Shown: positions 11,001 to 23,490 of the stretch, piece after piece | Position numbering within the stretch: position 1 is the stretch's first letter | How the letters are laid out: every line of letters starts with the position of its first letter | NCBI GenBank assembly: GCA_018105865.1 | Contig: CM030859.1 | Span: 3,366,097 to 3,430,096, forward strand | DNA: 64,000 nucleotides | Origin: Metaphire vulgaris | Taxonomy: Eukaryota > Annelida > Clitellata > Crassiclitellata > Megascolecidae | Reading direction: 5' to 3' | The notes under the pieces: model-generated | The model's database searches: none | The model's input: only the letters and a program-made list of their open reading frames with translations | Told to the model about the DNA's origin: nothing | Made by a program: the position numbers and the translations under genes

Positions 11001-11147
11001 ATGATGATGATGTTGTTGATGTTGTTGATGATGATGGTGTTGATGATGGTGTTGATGTTGCCGATGATGGTGATGATGATGTTGATGATAATGATGTTGA
11101 TGTTGTTGTTGATGATGTTGTTGGATGATATTGTTGATGTTGTTTGG

Positions 11148-11188
<41 letters not shown>

Positions 11189-11229
11189 GTGATGATGGTG
11201 ATGGCGATGATGATGATAATAATAATGAT
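10999..11229. repeat. (GAT)n/(GTT)n tract next to the gene 1 V exon
   Basis: Trinucleotide tract beginning about 30 bp downstream (minus strand) of the V-exon donor of gene 1. The poly-Asp, poly-Ser or poly-His frames in it are not genes. Confidence 0.95.
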
Positions 11230-11256
11230 GAATCGGTGAAACATAGCATTCTTTAC

Positions 11257-11531
11257 CAAAAACGATCAACTGTGCGTTCAGCGAGTTTCCTTTCGCTGAG
11301 CATTGATAGATTCCAGCGTGTTCCATCTGTGTGCTGTTCAACAGAAGCGTCTGTTGGTCGAGAGAAAACTCAGGCCCAGCGTTTATCTTTTAACTGGTAA
11401 TACTTTTCCATTGCTAAGAACCGAGTTGTGGTGCCAAGCTATAACCGTGCCGTTAGATTCCAAATCACATGTCAGTGTCACCTGATCACCAACTTTAACA
11501 GCCATATTGTTCAGTCCGCCAAGAGATAAAG
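11257..11531 (-). pseudogene. Type I gene 1, V-set Ig exon with a 1-nt frameshift
   Basis: Acceptor tcttatgacag|CT, donor TTTG|GTAAAG. The first half reads GLNNMAVKVGDQVTLTC to W, the second half TLLLNSTQMEHAGIYQC, together the Cys-Trp-(DAGxYxC) V/I-set core. Frames join only if one base is added in the AAAA run near 11391, which would give KKIN as in the paralogue (RKIN). Confidence 0.85.
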
Positions 11532-12592
11532 CTGTCATAAGAACAGACGTAAAATTAAAATTAGGCAGAATTTTCATTTAAAGATTCCTATTTATTTTAC
11601 AGCCCTCCATGGATTTGCCTCGTTTACTTAGATCAAGATCAAAACTTTTATTGGCAATTTGCCATTGACAAGGTTTATTTCTCAACGACATCAGAAAAGA
11701 ACTTAACTATTATAGTTAACAGAGTAAATATCAGCATTATATTATAAACCAAAATTGTCTTAATCTGAACAGTCTTTACTGCACAATATGACACCAGAGT
11801 TGCTATAGTTATTGATAGAATGATAACAACACATTTGACCAGTGCCCATAAAACAATTATAGGGTTCAAAACAGGTGATGTTCCTAAGGAATAGGTCTAA
11901 GGAATAGGTGATGAGAGGGAATATGTGATGTTCCTAAAGGAATAGGTGATGTTCCTAAGGGAATAGGTGAATTTAATTCAGATATCGCACGACTGCGATG
12001 AAATGCGTCATAAAACGATCTTATGAATCTATAGAAACTTTCTCATAATAGGCCTATCGATAACGTAAAAGCGCATAGGCCTACAGTAACTTACTTTAGC
12101 CAACATGCCAACGTTTAACATTCATTTTATGATATTCGACATTAGTCAATCAATCAATCAATGATTTATTTCCAAGCAAAACCATTACATATTGTTTCAA
12201 GGTACTAAGTTACAGAGGGAAGCGCGTAAATTGTAATATTTCAAAGTTCATTGCAGAGACGTCATTTCACTGTTTTTCGGGGGAGGGGAGGCAAGACACT
12301 TTCGATCTGACAAGTTTGCAAAAAGTTGACGACCTTTTTTGCTTGTGTCAGTAATTTTTTATGATTAGTTACTTCAGATTACTCGACACCAAGCCTTCCT
12401 TTAGGGGCTGATGACATTTTTGCTTTTCAGTGTCTTTTACCTATTTAGCCAGCCAATTTACATGTCAAAACTAAATAACACAAACATTGGCGAAAAACTT
12501 TTTCTCCCTAAAAGTCAGGGGGCAACGGCCCCTCCTTCCTTTCGAAATGACGTTCCTGGTTCATTGCAAAGTGCAATATTGGAAATAATATG
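11532..12592. other. 5' flank of gene 1, no signal-peptide exon found
   Basis: I searched the minus strand for a short hydrophobic exon with a phase-1 donor and found none. A hydrophobic frame at 11675-11869 has no homologue in the paralogues. 11880-11980 carries a tandem ggaataggtgatgttcctaa repeat, three to four copies. 12250-12570 looks like another short repeat (gacgtcatttcactg and gaaatgacgttcctgg at its ends). Confidence 0.5.
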
Positions 12593-12600
12593 CTACTAAG

Positions 12601-13480
12601 CAGTGATGGGTAATTGCCCTTTTTTATCTAATTAATTAGAATTAGAATTAGTTGAAATTTGACAATTACAATTAGAATTAGAATTAGCAAAATTTCACAA
12701 CCAATTAATTAGAATTAGAATTAGATACCTTCTAATTTAATTAGAATTAGCAATTAGAAGTGCAGTGATAAAAATTGCAATGCATTTTAATGTAACGGCG
12801 AAAATTAATTTCATCCTCCGTAATCTAGATTATATCAGAATTGCATTTCGCAAGTAAAAGTGACTCAAACAAAGTATCATCTAATCGATTTCATTTTCTC
12901 CTATCATTAAGAATAAATCCAGCTGCACTAAATGATCTTTCAATAGCAGCAGTTTATGATGCTGCAAATGTAGCTGGTATAAACAGGGAAAGTTCAATTT
13001 ATGGTCCTCCCAAAAAGAAATACAATTAGTGTTCATATTGGTTGGAGTATATAAGTAACTTCGGAGCTCTTCAGTTTCTGTTGACGTCAGCAAAGTTTCT
13101 TCCATATATCCAAATAGATCGTTGTAGGACTTAATTTGAGGTGTGACTGATTTGTCATTGTCCATAGCTGGTGTCAAAGGTGTATTGTTTATCTGCTTTG
13201 AGACTGAATTTACTTGACGTTTAATTTGTCCTTGAACAAAATATCTTTCCTCAGCACTCTATCCACTTGAGTTTGAATCGTGGTTCCAAAGCACTTGACA
13301 CAAGCAAGTGTGCTAATTAGGCAACTAATTGTTCTTTTCAATTACAATTAGCAAGCTATTCATTAGAATTAGAATTAGAATTAGCAATATTTTGGAAGTA
13401 ATTGATTAGAATTAGAATTAGACAGATAGCTAATTCATTAGCTAATTAATTAGAATTAGAAATTGAATTACCCATCACTG
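12601..13480. mobile_element. hAT-like element with perfect TSD and TTAGAATTAGAA-array ends
   Basis: CAGTGATGGGTAATT at the left, AATTACCCATCACTG at the right, flanked on both sides by ctactaag (12593-12600, 13481-13488). Both ends contain tandem AATTAGAATTAG arrays; the middle 12780-13310 is unique. Middle frames have no recognisable transposase. Confidence 0.93.
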
Positions 13481-13652
13481 CTACTAAGGGAACCTAATTT
13501 CCAGCATGACAGTTGCACGCAAGTACTAAAAAGCCTCAAATCATTGAAGCAGCAATATAATATTTAAAAAAATAATCATATTAACATAACATAGCTCAAT
13601 ATGTTTAAGGATGTAAACAGAGTGTCAAATGATCACTGATTCAGATTAAAAA

Positions 13653-13814
<162 letters not shown>

Positions 13815-13819
13815 TAGGC

Positions 13820-15200
13820 CTAAATGCACCCATCGTTTGTGGGATACACCTTTTACTCCATAATAATTTAATTTAGTGAGTAAGATATTATGATCTATTA
13901 CATCGAATGCTTTTGATAGATCCAGAAAAATCCCAATAGGGGCTGTCCATTAATTATGTCAACAATTTTTGGTCAATTTTTGACCCTGTCCCCCTTGTCA
14001 ACAACTGTCGTCTTTCAGTTACCCCCTATAATTACGTCAAAACTTTTGACCCCGCTCCCATGATCAATGACAGGTCCCAATAACAAGGTTATTATTTTTG
14101 CGGTGATGACCATTTTTCTCTGTTTTGCTCATCGAGTGTCAAAATGTGGTGGTGATGACCTTTTTTGCCATGCCTTTTTCTATCGTAATAAGTAGTATTC
14201 CATAAAATTTCCTATTTTTTGATTATTTGTAAAACTGAAATTGTTAACGTCAACTTCTCTTGACCTCCTCCCCTGTCAACAACTGCCAAACTTTTTCAAA
14301 CCCCTCTCCGTAAATTGTTGACGTATTTAATGGATAGCCCCATAGTAAATTTATTAGATTCCATGTTTGATGAAATAGTAGCATCAGCTAAATTTAATAA
14401 TGGCATATATGTTGAATAATTTGGTCTGAAACCATATTATTGAGAGGTAGAGAGCATATTAAATTTTTCAAATTATAGGCCTTAGGTGTTTCCTTTTCCT
14501 TAAATTTTATAGAGACATTATTCCAATTTATATAATTTAATTTGTTTATAAAATCCTCCATATTCTTACCTTTTATTACAATAGTTGCCTTAGTTATAGT
14601 TTTAGTTCCTGGTTTAAGTTCTATGGTTAGTGAAATTGGAAGATGATCTGAGATTTTATGGCATATTATTGCTGAGTTTACTTTTTCAAAAGGAAATATT
14701 TTAAAAAATCAACTAAAGTGGCATTGCATGGGGTAACTCTCGTTGGTTTGTTGATGGATGGTAGGAATTTATTTGTCATCAACAGATTATAAAAATTGCA
14801 GTTGATTCATGAGAGTTAGTATTTCAATATATCTATATTGAAGGTACCAGTTATAATTATTTTATTGGTATTGGGCAATTTATCTAAGAGCTTTTGAACT
14901 TCTTCATTGAATGTTTCATTAGCAGATCCAGAAGGACGGTACAGTATATGCATATTATAGTTATATTTTTGTTATTTTCAGTTGAAAATTTAATGATTAG
15001 GCATATATATTCAAAGAGGTTATTTAAGCAAAAATAGGTTCAATGATTTCGTAATTTATATCAGTGTCAATAAAAAAAATTCAACTCCAACTCATCTACT
15101 GGTGTTTGGTCTAGACTTATGCTCAAAATTACATCCTTTAATAGATATTGGATTTGCTATTTCAGCTTCTAACCAGGTTTCCGTGACTGCTAATATTTTA
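13820..15200 (-). mobile_element. LINE fossil (endonuclease and start of RT), interrupted
   Basis: On the minus strand, fragments near 14950-14830 read ILYRPSGS.NE and ITGTFNIDIL, and near 14800-14700 FLPSINKPTRVTPCNATL. These match the C-terminal half of an APE-type LINE endonuclease. At 13936-13830 the frame reads [20 protein letters not shown], the RT core. Many stops occur, and the two parts are separated by the MITE at 13939-14341. The element is dead. Confidence 0.8.
13939..14341. mobile_element. Harbinger-like MITE (GGGGCTGTCC family)
   Basis: Left GGGGCTGTCCATTAATTATG, right complement with GGATAGCCCC, about 30 bp TIRs. The 3 bp flank ata occurs on both sides. The interior carries repeated TGTCAACAACTGTC and TTTTGACCCC blocks. 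It is inserted in the LINE. Confidence 0.88.
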
Positions 15201-15853
15201 GTACTTAATACTTATTTTATAATTTTAATTTAATCTATTTTGCTGAAAATACTACAGCAATTTATATGTGTTATATTAAAAGATGAGTTAAAGTTTATGG
15301 TTTCCAACGAGGATTTGATATTTTCTAGGTTATATTACAGTAATTACTATTAGTATATTTAAGATTATTAAGCAATTTTATACGAGGATCGTGGTTTAAA
15401 AAACTAAGTGTTCAGCAAAGAATTTACCTGCAGCGATTTCAGAGAAGAATATTATGAATAATCCTGCCATTTTGTTTCGAATTTACACGCACAGAGCAGA
15501 ATCATATAAATAATAAACGCAGTCGTCTAAGATACTGTAGGCTAAACGCAGCGTCAGAACCATTTACCAACGGCAGGATGTAGCGATAAACGCGATGGGG
15601 GGCATTCAAACGCTGACGACGTGCATTAGGCCCTATTAGAACAATTATAACCTCATCCACTTGTTATTATTATCGCGCAGAAGAGGAAAATGCAACTGTG
15701 CTGAGTAAATATAAATTATAATTATCTATACTTACTTACTATCTATACTTATAGCCATCATAACAAAGATTTGACTTTGGCAATTGTACAGAAATTTTCC
15801 TAACATTACGTTTAAAACTATGCCCCTACAGGCCTACAATAGATGGACATAAC

Positions 15854-16215
15854 CAGAGGTGTAGCTATCATATAGCAAGAATAAGCAAGGCATTAGGGCC
15901 CAGAAAAACTGGGGCCCTTTTTGACCACCAATTTAAAAGAGAAAGTAAATAATAACAAAAGTAAATAATTAAAAACACATTAAAAATCAGCCTTAAACAG
16001 ATAAATTTGGTAGACATTAAATATGACAGCGCTACAAAAACAAAGTCGTTTTACAGTTTTCATTTTTCGGAATCCGGTGACAGACGACGCGTTATTATTA
16101 AGAGTTAAAATTTTTTTAAGCCTTAGTGCACTGTTCGTCATGTAGTGACTTTTAAGTTGAAGGGGCCCATTAATAATTTTTGCATTAGGGCCTAAAAATT
16201 CTAGCTACGCTACTG
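15854..16215. mobile_element. hAT-like MITE with perfect TSD
   Basis: CAGAGGTGTAGCTA at the left, TAGCTACGCTACTG at the right, flanked by gacataac on both sides (15846-15853, 16216-16223). The interior has GGGCCC motifs near each end and no coding frame. Confidence 0.9.
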
Positions 16216-16873
16216 GACATAACCATTGAATATATTTGACATAACTTCCTTCAGTTAGTGTAAATTAGTGTTAATCTTACAGCAAATACAAGATGGTAAT
16301 ACATAGGCATACTCATCTCTCAAAGCTTTTCCAAATTATGACGCTACTGTAAATTCTAAACGGGATGGTTTAGGTATATACCCACATTGTACGGGTACCC
16401 GCAGGTACGGGTAGGGTAGGGTGCATTGTACGGATACGGGTATAGTGCTACGGGTACGGGTATAGCGCTACGGGTACGGGTACACCGTTTTTACCCGTTA
16501 AAACATATTTTCATTTCTCACTACTATAGCAAATTAGCAATGCAATAATAGAAAAAATATTATAAAGTGTATTAGTGTAACTTGTATATCGCGTTCAGTT
16601 TGTCAGACAGTTATATGCCACTGCATGCATCTTACTTACTGAAAACATAAAGGAAATACAATGACATCGTCTGACGTCATCAGTAAAGTAGCAAACATAA
16701 TAAAACGTAAAATCATTGTAATGGCGTCCTGCAGTGATAATGTTCCTTTGACAAATCGTTTTGTTGTTTAATTAACTTCAGCTCCAATGCCTTCTCATAG
16801 CTAAACTATATCTACTAAATAATTTAAACAGGCCCATCGAGTCTTCTAGTCCTTGTCCGACATTCATGTAGGC

Positions 16874-17676
16874 CAGTGGTGCACAACGTCCGGCCCGCGG
16901 GCCGCATCCGGCCCGCGACGACTCGCCATGTTGGCCCGCGAGAACTAGATGAAAATACCAATATGTCATGCGGCTCATGCCTTCTCTCAATGCCGTTCGC
17001 GACGGCTTTAGAGCCCAGGATGTTGGTAAAATTTAAATCTATAGTGGCGAATATCTCTAAATTTCGCTGTGGTAATGACAGTGGACTGAGCTCTGTTGTT
17101 TGCTTTGCTATGTCATCATTGACATCTGTAAGCTGGTTGCAGAGGTGCAAACACAGTCATCACTTCCTGGTTTCAATCTTTCAAAGCTAAAACTGATAGT
17201 GACAGATACAATAGTCCGATGTGTGACGTTTATTGTACACTAAGTTTATAACTTTATATTATGAACTTTTTATATAAGTCTTAGTCTGACTTCCATTTAG
17301 TCTGGACTATTACGATCATTATTTCATTGATGGAACTGTCAAGATTGCACATACTTTTTAATATCAACTGTTTTAGACGTTCTGCCAATGATCTACATTT
17401 GCCATTTAGTCTAAGTATGTTTGACTAGCATATCACATAACTATAAACTTTATGTTTAGAAACTTCTATAAAGGCATACCCACGCCGTACTGTACTGATA
17501 TTGTATAAGACACTCTACAGTAGTGTACAATGTATATCAATCTAAACAGTGATTTTGTATTAAATTATAATAAACTTAAAACAAATACATAATTGGCAGG
17601 CGTCGAATGAGTCTGGCCCCCTAAGGATTCAGAAATAGAACTGTGGCCTGCGGCCGAAAAAGGTTGTGCACCACTG
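16874..17676. mobile_element. hAT-like element, 803 bp, perfect TSD
   Basis: CAGTGGTGCACAAC at the left, GTTGTGCACCACTG at the right, TSD atgtaggc on both sides (16866-16873, 17677-17684). The ends carry GCGGGCCGC/CTGCGGCCG. The short frames inside (for example 16876-17190) have no recognised transposase motif, so it is treated as non-autonomous. Confidence 0.93.
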
Positions 17677-17950
17677 ATGTAGGCTTATAAGGATAGCTGA
17701 CTAGCTGTGTTACACAATGTTACCAATCAGTAGTCCAGTACTCCCAGAAAGAACCCGGGCCTACTATTTGCCAAGTGGATTACCCTGATTCCTAAGTCCT
17801 AGATATGTCCTAATTTAAAGATGTGCCTCTTAAAAAATTCTTGTCAACGTATGACATGTTTTTAAAAATGTGTTTTGCTTTCATTAATACATTAATGTTG
17901 CTGGCTTGCTGCCTCTCTATAGGCTCTAGGAACGGATACGGGTATACGGG

Positions 17951-18287
17951 TAGTGGCATATAGCGTGCACTCGCGCCGCCTATGACTCTTAGCAAAAATG
18001 CCGCCCCAATTTCATTCATATTAGGCCTACAGTGTACATCTGACAAGCAAAAATGATTGTCGCCCCTCTAAATTTGCCGCCCTTCTAAATTTTTCCGCCT
18101 TCGCCAAAACTCTCCCGACAGGCAAAAAAGGTTGTCGCCACTTATTTGCCGCCCCTTCTACACTTTGCCGCCTTAGCTAAAACCTCCCCCGACAAGCTAA
18201 AAAAGGTCGCTTCCAAAATTTGCCGCCCCCGTCATGTGTGCCGCCCATGGCTAAAGCCATAGCAGCCATTGGGACGCTACGCCACTG
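17951..18287. mobile_element. hAT-like MITE, CAGTGGCGTAGC family, perfect TSD
   Basis: Reads TAGTGGCATATAGCG to CGCTACGCCACTG, flanked by tatacggg on both sides (17943-17950, 18288-18295). Internal tandem of TTGCCGCCCNTCTAAA-like units. It inserted into the GGGTAC array. Confidence 0.9.
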
Positions 18288-18741
18288 TATACGGGTACGG
18301 GTACAGGTCCTTGTACCCGTACCCGCGGGTACGGGTACGGTAGAGGGTAGGATACACATTTTATGAGTACGGGTCGGGTACAGGTATAGCGCTACGGGTA
18401 CGGGAAGGAAGTTTTTGCACGGGTACGGGTAGGGTAGGCATTTTGCTGTACCCGCACATCTCTAGTTGGTTCGTTTCCGTCGAAGCCTTTGATTGTTGGC
18501 GTTTTGTTAATTCAGATAAAATGTAATGACGTAAATAATATTCATGAATATTATGGATCATGCATAATAATATTAAGAATTAGGATAAGAATTTAAATGT
18601 AATGCAGAGTATGAAATAATCTACAGTGTACGAAACTCAATGGTATTTCATACGTGATCTGTCGACAATAGGCCTATTGAACAGAAAGGCAAGTGATATC
18701 AGATTATAAAAATTAAGTGCTTTATATGTAGGCCTATCTTG

Positions 18742-19030
18742 CAAGTAGGGGCGGGAAGTTAGTAGAGTGGTAACAGCGTTGGACAATTGAGCAGAAGGTC
18801 GCAGGTTCAACTCCCGCGGGAGCTCTAAGATAGACTCAGCCTTATTTCGCCAGATGGCGATGGCAAATGAGTAGCGGATTAATCCGCGAAGTAAACAGGC
18901 GCGTTGCATGAGAACACTGGCCCCGTATCATGTAACCTTGCATCAGTCGCCTGGCTGATGGCCTTGGTAACGGAGATCAGCGACGCTCCCTATAAGCCTT
19001 GAGGTTAGCCTTGAGTGCTCTGGAAGGACT
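18742..19030 (+). repeat. tRNA-derived SINE-like sequence
   Basis: TAGTAGAGTGGTAACAGC resembles a pol III A box, and GGTCGCAGGTTCAACTCCC a B box about 30 bp downstream. A non-tRNA body follows to about 19030. It does not fold into a full tRNA cloverleaf with a plausible anticodon arm, so a SINE is favoured over a tRNA gene. It lies at the left edge of duplication unit A. Confidence 0.55.
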
Positions 19031-19149
19031 TTACTACTTAAATTACTATCTTGAAAGTAAATTGAAATAGCAGACAGTTTGTGTCACTGAATAGGACTAC
19101 GAATATGAATAATGCTTGCGATTGAAGCGTCATGATCGGACCGTTTTAA

Positions 19150-19405
19150 CCAACAGTGCACAATCAAGTGCGCAATATTAGTATGGTTAATATTTTAAAA
19201 AAAAAAAGTTAATCCGTTTAAAATATTTATTGAATCCGTTTAACATATACAGTATATTGAATGTCAAAACTTGAGCAGAGCAATAACCAACAGTGCACAA
19301 TCATGTGCGCAATATTAGTATGGTTAATATTTTTAAAAAATAAAAGAAGTTAATCCGTTTAAAATATTTATTGAATGTCAAAACTTGAGCAAAGCAATAA
19401 CAATT
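19150..19405. repeat. Local tandem duplication inside unit A
   Basis: The block aaccaacagtgcacaatc...ttgaatgtcaaaacttgagc occurs twice in a row here (about 19149-19280 and 19286-19395) but once in unit B, so it duplicated after the units separated. Confidence 0.75.
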
Positions 19406-19484
19406 AGAGTAAGTTAGATGTCATAAACAAGCAGTTCACGATTCATCTGTTATTCAATATGCAGATAATGGAATCATCTGCAGG

Positions 19485-19666
19485 CAGTGTTTTATACAGG
19501 CCTGTTAGGGGGAGATTTTCCCCAAACCTCAACATTCCCCCCACACACAAATCCCAGCACTTACACAAAATTTGCATTGAACTGTGTGTCTTCCCTCCAG
19601 CCAAGTCAATTCCCCCTCCCCAAGGTCTCAATTTTCTCCCAAAGGCCTGGCTTCTGGATAAAACTG
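19485..19666. mobile_element. hAT-like MITE present in unit A only
   Basis: CAGTGTTTTATACAGGC at the left, GGATAAAACTG at the right, TSD tctgcagg/tctgcaga (7/8). Unit B reads straight through the empty site (atctgcaggtgtaggcc near 43245). A truncated inverted copy starts at about 40317. Confidence 0.88.
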
Positions 19667-20349
19667 TCTGCAGACGTAGCCTAGTAACGACGCATAAGTA
19701 AGTAAGTCTTGTAAAGTAAAACACTGCCTGGAAAGCAGCACAACAGTAGCTGCTTATTCTTAGGCGCTTAGCCTCTCTTAAAATGTAAGATGTAAAATGC
19801 ATATGTAAGACAGGCCATACATTGGCTGCAAATACACTGAGTAATTGAGTAACGACTCTAATACGTAACAAATAATTGTGAACATAAATCAAAATAATAT
19901 GCCTTTCGAAAGATGCTTTAGTGCTTAAACTTCCACAAATGGAAGAAACGAAAATGTCGTGCAGAAAGTGTTTTCATTGTTTTCAGAAATATTGTTAATA
20001 GTATCAATATGCATCATCGTCTGAATTCATACACAATATTATAGGCAGCTGTTGGCTGGCTACAAATAATTTCTTTCACAGTTTTCAACTTATTAGGAGT
20101 ATTGCTTTAGTTAGTTATTTTGACAATTTATATAGCGCTATGCCCAAGGCGAAGCTTAAGTTGAGAACGGTTAACACCTATAACGATTTAACGATTTGCA
20201 GTCATTCTTGCCAGCGTACATGTTACGTGGTGACTCTGAAAGGCGAAATGAAAAAATCATTCACTTACTATAAGTAGGGCCTATTCTTTCAAGTTGTTTG
20301 ATGGAAATATGGGTAGATCCAAGGAGGTTACAATTACAGTGTCTTCTTC

Positions 20350-21060
20350 TTCTTTAGGTGCTGTATATTTCTACGTTAGCGACCATGGATTTCCAATTTG
20401 TTCGATCTTGACATCCTCTTATTAATTCGATGTTGTTCTTTACTCCCTCAATTCCTTCTCATAGACAGTCTACATAGGTTTTTCTCTACCTTCCTCTTGC
20501 TCTTTTCCCATCCACTTTTCTGGTTATTGCCAAATGCTCCAGCCTTCCTTCCTCATTATATGTCCAAAGAAGGAAAGCTGCCTTTTTAATGGTTACCATC
20601 AGACTTCGCTTTATTCCAAATTCATTTAAGATCTCTTTATTGGGTTTCTTTTCCATCCACGAAATCTTCAGCATCCTTCGTAAAAACCACATTTCTGTGG
20701 CTTCCGATTTCTTCTGCATGGCCTCGGATATAGTCCATGTCTCTGCTTCATACAAGAAGAGGACTGACCAAACGTAGCTTCTGAGCACTCTTAATCGTAT
20801 CTCGTAAGATAGACGCCTATTTGTAGGTATCGTTTTGAGTTACCAGAATGCTGCCTTGGCCATTTCTATTCTTCATGTAATGTCTTTTTCACATGTCCTG
20901 TCACTGGTTATCATAATTGCCTGTAAAATGTCGCCCATGGTTTTCTTGGCACATACAGCAGTAGTTTGCCGTTTTCTGTTTACACCCATTTCGCAGTTTT
21001 ATGGCCCTTAAAGAAGATGCACCCATGCCCTTTGATGTCTGTGACAGAACCTTGCTGATG
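20350..21060 (-). mobile_element. LINE RT C-terminal fossil (RTE-like)
   Basis: Minus frame 20788-20486 reads SYVWSVLF, EAETWTIS, EMWFLRRMLKISW, TIKKAAFLLW, GKRARGR, the standard tail of an RTE-type RT. Upstream fragments to about 21060 belong with it. Stops and a frame change show it is dead. Confidence 0.8.
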
Positions 21061-21315
21061 TCAATCATCTATAGCCTCTGTCCAGTACTTGGTAGTGCTG
21101 CTGCCCATACCTAGGACTTTGTATCGACTAGTCAAGTCTAGATCCGCCGTGTTTTGTTAATAATAGTGGCACCTCGTAAAGGATGTGACTCTTCGTCACG
21201 CACGGACGGTCCTGACAAAAGGTAAGGCCAAGCATCCAATAATGTATCTATATTGCGCATCATTTTGCCCTGGAAGTGGTGAGGAACAGTCTCTGTACTT
21301 TCGTACAGTGAAAGA

Positions 21316-21570
21316 CAAGGCCTTTTTGGGCCGGAACGAGGCGGAATGGCGTTCCGGAAAATCCGGACCGCGTTCCGAAAAATCTGAAGACTTTTTTTGC
21401 AAAATTAAATTATTAAATAGAAAATTTAGAACTATATCTATTGTCCCTATCATTTTTCAAATTTCTGATTACAAATGTGGCATGACTGATGATTTTGTTA
21501 GGGTTAAGGTTAGGTTAACCCTAACCCGACTGTTGCGTTCCGGAAAATATTTGTTCACAAAAAAGCCCTG
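21316..21570. mobile_element. hAT-like MITE with TTAGGG-like core
   Basis: CAAGGCCTTTTTGGG at the left, AAAAAAGCCCTG at the right, TSD gtgaaaga/gtgaaagg (7/8). Subterminal GTTCCGGAAAAT blocks are inverted. The core at 21498-21530 reads gttagggttaagg...taaccctaaccc. Confidence 0.82.
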
Positions 21571-21843
21571 GTGAAAGGTACTACCTCTCCCACTCCCTTG
21601 CCACCAATTATTGTGTAAATTATTGTAGAAAATGGGAAAATGTATAAAAAGTTACCATTCCCTGAAAATCTCGAGTACACCAATCCTGCAATTGCTGCCT
21701 GAAGATTAGATGTAAATAATAAAAGTCTATACATATCATACATGATTACAAAATCAAACTGTCTGGTTAAAAATCTGATTTTCAGCATTATAAAGTAATC
21801 TGGTTGGGATTTTTGCAAAAATATCGCTTCCTGCGGAATCCAA

Positions 21844-22721
21844 TCACAATGTCAAGTTAAAAATACGAATTTTACTCTCCACCAATTTCTCATCTGCGTT
21901 TTTGTTGTCGGCCACTAGCAGTCGGACTGAACTCTCTGATTCACACAGACAGATTCTTAGTGGACCACTTAAATTTTGCCTCATTTTTGTATTGGAGATA
22001 TTCTCTTTCCATTCCAGTCGATTACTGAATGAAATGATTTTGCTGCTGAATGGAGGGTCATCGTTTCCGGCGGCGGACAAATATATGTTTCCTTTGCTGT
22101 CGACTGCAAGTGATTTTGGCGTTGAAAACGATCGATCGGATATATAGGCTGGATCATTCTTGACCCTATTCGACATAGGCCTATCTCCGCTGCTATCGAA
22201 CATGATTATCTCATGGTATTTGGAAATTTTGTCTTCAAAACATGCCACAAAGTTTCCACTTTCTAACTTGATAGCATGGCATATCATCAAATCTGATACT
22301 TTAGGATGTGTTGTGCGTAAGAGGTGACCATTAAACGTATACTCATAGACTGCGCTTTTCTTTCCATCTGTAATTAGTAGGCGTTCTTTTGTAATCGATA
22401 TTCTTCCCATTTCTCCTTCACAACGCCATCTGTTGTGGAGCATTCCAGTCTTATCCAAGATGAAAATCTCTTCCTCTTCCACACCTTCCTCTTCCACACA
22501 GTTCTTCCAATCACATATGAATATGAGTTCCGTTTTTGGACATGCTGTCATGTCATTTGGATCAACTAATCCGTTCACTTTCCATTGTCTTTTGTAAATG
22601 GCGCTTTGGAGATCAAAAACCTCAACATTGGTCTTATTTTTCGTCACTATGAAAACCTCATTGTCCAGAATGGCCAGTCCGAAAATGGCATCGCTTCTGG
22701 TCTCTGTGAAAGTAGGAACCG
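21844..22721 (-). CDS. Gene A NHL-like beta-propeller exon (intact)
   Basis: A single 878 nt exon (acceptor gatgtctttag|CG) gives 291 residues to a TGA at 21846. Repeated blade-like units are visible: VFIVTKNKTNVEVFDL, DPNDMTACPKTELIFICDWKN, GRISITKERLLITDG, CHAIKLESGNFVACF, PKSLAVDSKGNIYLSAAG and SVRLLVADNKN. These match the NHL/SBBP-type propeller repeated in invertebrate proteins and at the C-terminus of TRIM-NHL proteins. Such propellers bind proteins or RNA. Placing it after a transmembrane exon makes it cytosolic if the gene model is right. It is longer and better conserved than the matching exon of gene B, which implies longer selection here. Confidence 0.82.
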
Positions 22722-23067
22722 CTAAAGACATCAAAAATACATTTTAAGATCGTTTAAGGCTGACTAAAGTTTGTTTTAATCATAGAAAAAAATGCCTAAG
22801 GCATGCTCACCATTCTGAAATCATTTTCTTAATACTGCTATTCAAAATATTAACAGAAATCCGCTTGAAATGACCGCTGTTGCTTATTATTCGCTTTATT
22901 AAAATATTGACGAACAAGATACATTGAAATGAATATATAAATGCTGTAACTGCCATTGAGATAAACCTATTGCTTTCTGTACTTTATTATTCGCTGCAAT
23001 TCAACTTTTTGCTAAAATATTTCAAACAAATGCACAAATTAGAAACTGATATTGTAAATCGTAGGTC

Positions 23068-23490
23068 GTGTTCACTTACAAGGTGCGTTGTCCAATAGTC
23101 CAATACCGTGTTCGAGCAAGGCGTCTTTTTCTGAAGAAAGAGATAAAGGCTTTAGAAATAGTTCAACACGCAGCAACAAAGCGGATTCAAGTGTGTCAAA
23201 AGACTAAACTACGAAGAAAGGCTAAAATGCCATGGATTAACGACTTTAATTGAGACATATAAAATACTAATAAACATAGTGGACGTCCAAATTTAAAGGT
23301 TTTTCGCCACAAAACAGTGTGACTGAACCCGAGGACATAAAATGAAACTGCTTAAGAAACGGGTTGGGAGACACAAGCAACATTTTTAGTGCTAGAGTGG
23401 TTGATAGGTGGAATTAATTGGATGAAAAGATAATAATGGTTACTAGTGTAAACGCTTTTAAAATAAACCTAAATACTATGGATGCTGTAT
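23068..23490 (+). mobile_element. LINE RT C-terminal fossil in unit A
   Basis: Plus frames read LKKEIKALEIVQHAATKRI, then in the next frame YEERLKCHGL.TL.ETYKI, then FSARVVDRWNELDEKI and NAFKINL, the end of a CR1-like RT. The first part is also in unit B (45161-45350), so it inserted before the duplication. It lies in the intron between linker and NHL exons, antisense to the gene. Confidence 0.82.

Larger units (their letters stand above)
16378..18465. repeat. Composite repeat bounded by GGGTACGGGTA arrays, with nested MITEs
   Basis: Blocks of (GGGTAC)n-like sequence at 16385-16495, about 17935-17950 and 18288-18455 in both orientations. They appear to be one ancestral element opened by the insertions at 16874-17676 and 17951-18287. 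The right edge reads gtacccgcacatctcta. No gene. Confidence 0.6.

Noticed and set aside
11675..11869. Hydrophobic 64-residue frame upstream of gene 1, considered as a signal-peptide or membrane exon
   Set aside because: No homologue in the paralogues, no suitable phase-1 donor, and an AT-rich composition that favours hydrophobic codons.
18742..18815. tRNA gene
   Set aside because: A- and B-box-like motifs are present, but stems and anticodon arm do not pair convincingly, and non-tRNA sequence continues. Treated as a SINE.
19443..19892. 149-residue minus-strand frame
   Set aside because: It spans a hAT-like MITE with a TSD plus a LINE 3' tail and has no domain; the frame is accidental.
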